Source of the DNA: Planctomycetaceae bacterium UBA6163
GTDB lineage: Bacteria; Planctomycetota; Planctomycetia; Pirellulales; Pirellulaceae
Assembly: GCA_002428205.1 (NCBI GenBank)
Contig: DIUH01000338.1
Location: forward strand, 72,177-88,053
Length of the DNA: 15,877 nucleotides
Direction: 5' to 3'
Part shown: positions 15,150 to 15,877 of the stretch, piece after piece
Layout: each line of letters begins with the position of its first letter
How positions within the stretch are numbered: position 1 is the first letter of the stretch
Notes under the pieces: generated by a model
Told to the model about the DNA's origin: nothing
Database searches by the model: none
Seen by the model: the letters and a program-made list of their open reading frames with translations, nothing else
Position numbers and translations under genes: made by a program

Positions 15150-15181
15150 GACCCGCCGCGTTCGAGACGAAGCGGCGAGTC
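15150..15181 (-). terminator. Strong hairpin after the TerB-like gene
   Basis: A long stem forms from GAC(c)CGCCGC(g)TTCG and CGAA-GCGGCG(a)GTC: 13 base pairs with one mismatch and one bulge, around an AGA loop. It begins 22 bases after the stop codon of the minus-strand gene, the usual place for an intrinsic terminator. The following minus-strand sequence is AT-rich but has no T-run. On the plus strand ATTTTCTTTC follows, so it could act in both directions. Confidence 0.5.
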
Positions 15182-15203
15182 ATTTTCTTTCGTCGTTTCG
15201 GGG

Positions 15204-15803
15204 TTAGGCAACGAACCTTGAGGTGTTGGCCGCGTTGTCCGTAACGACCGCTTCGATCCGTGCTAGCACCTGGCGTTCTTCGTGCGAGATCGTTGCAATG
15301 CCAAAGAATCCACCTGCGGCCTTTGCGACCGAATTGGCCTGTTCGATGATCTCCCGCGTTATTGCTCGCCGCAAGAATGGTGTCTGCATCAACGACATCG
15401 CGCAGACAAACTTCGCCCAGACGTTAAACAGCGAATCGTCAGGTCGACGCCTTAACCAACCCTGGCAAACCGATTCCGCCGGTGACCCGGCGGCAATGCC
15501 AAATGCCTCGGTTGCTTGTCGTAACGCCTCGATTTCGCCGGGCAAAACAAATCCATCGGCCCATGCCACCGCGACACATGGCACAAGCTGAATCGCTTCG
15601 AAATTTGATTCATCAAAGCCCGCATCGATTAGATCGTCGATCAGTTCGCGATGATCCGAGCCCATCGCTCTTGCAAGCATTTGTCGCTGGTTGTCGCGTT
15701 CCTGCTGTGTTCTTAATGCAGTGCTTAACTGCTGGTCAACGCGATAAAAGAAAAACTCGCCAAGAGCTTGATGCCACGTCGGCCTGGAAAGCTGAGAAAA
15801 CAT
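15204..15803 (-). CDS. Hypothetical protein, TerB-like helical fold
   Basis: This 199-residue soluble protein has no signal peptide or membrane helix. The centre, CVAVAWADGFVLPGEIEAL (76-94), matches the helix-loop-helix pattern with an acidic A-D-G loop and a following Glu seen in TerB/DjlA-like domains, which can bind metal. A second, weaker copy may be AGGFFGIATISHEERQVLAR (163-182), suggesting two related halves. Catalytic motifs are absent. The ATG at 15801-15803 is the first start of the frame; the 74 bases upstream show no convincing promoter boxes or Shine-Dalgarno sequence. A strong hairpin follows the stop. Role is unknown; TerB-like proteins are linked to stress responses and envelope-associated complexes, but that is only family context. 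The family call is moderate. Confidence 0.8.
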   Translation of the reverse strand: MFSQLSRPTWHQALGEFFFYRVDQQLSTALRTQQERDNQRQMLARAMGSDHRELIDDLIDAGFDESNFEAIQLVPCVAVAWADGFVLPGEIEALRQATEAFGIAAGSPAESVCQGWLRRRPDDSLFNVWAKFVCAMSLMQTPFLRRAITREIIEQANSVAKAAGGFFGIATISHEERQVLARIEAVVTDNAANTSRFVA

Positions 15804-15877
15804 AGCGTGAGTCCCTAGGTGGTGAGGTTTTATGTCGCACGTGAATTGATCATACGAACTTCATCGGGTAAAAATTC

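Overview
The window looks like chromosomal DNA of a planctomycete, most likely a Pirellulaceae (Rhodopirellula-like) bacterium. The grounds are moderate GC, many genes without a Shine-Dalgarno sequence, a large secreted Ig-like/proline-rich protein of the planctomycete type, a DUF5722-type glycosidase-like protein beside a pectate-lyase remnant, and single genes in mixed orientation. This assignment rests on gene content and is inference. No rRNA, tRNA, CRISPR array, insertion sequence or phage gene was found.

Layout. The left edge (1-25) is the end of a degenerate 6-bp tandem repeat. An aldo/keto reductase resembling plant L-galactose dehydrogenase (201-1142, +) is followed by a 350-bp gap and an NhaC-family Na+/H+ antiporter (1495-3201, +). 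A short-chain dehydrogenase without the catalytic Tyr (3227-3964, -) converges on the antiporter. Divergent from it is a coupled two-gene operon: a LemA protein (4232-4846, +) and an HtpX-like M48 membrane protease with a long C-terminal extension (4846-6900, +). A 728-residue secreted protein with duplicated Ig-like modules (6960-9146, -) converges on the protease. It is divergent from mnmG (9382-11214, +), the tRNA-modification flavoprotein. The mnmG gene converges on a secreted DUF5722/GH-A-like protein (11404-13509, -).

The right end holds the clearest unusual item: a decayed PL10-type pectate lyase gene (about 13873-14754, +). It still reads in one frame for about 260 codons, interrupted by four nonsense codons (TAG, TAG, TGA, TAA), and has probable frameshifts near its 5' end. 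After a gene-free stretch with two hairpins comes a TerB-like hypothetical gene (15204-15803, -).

How the genes fit together. LemA and the M48 protease probably form an envelope quality-control unit. The DUF5722 protein and the dead pectate lyase suggest a former carbohydrate-degradation locus, with the L-galactose-dehydrogenase-like enzyme a possible but unlinked partner. The rest is housekeeping (mnmG, ion homeostasis) or unknown. I found no clear new multi-gene system. The best leads are the PL10 pseudogene, the Tyr-less SDR, the TerB-like tail on the M48 protease, and strong inverted repeats in promoter regions.
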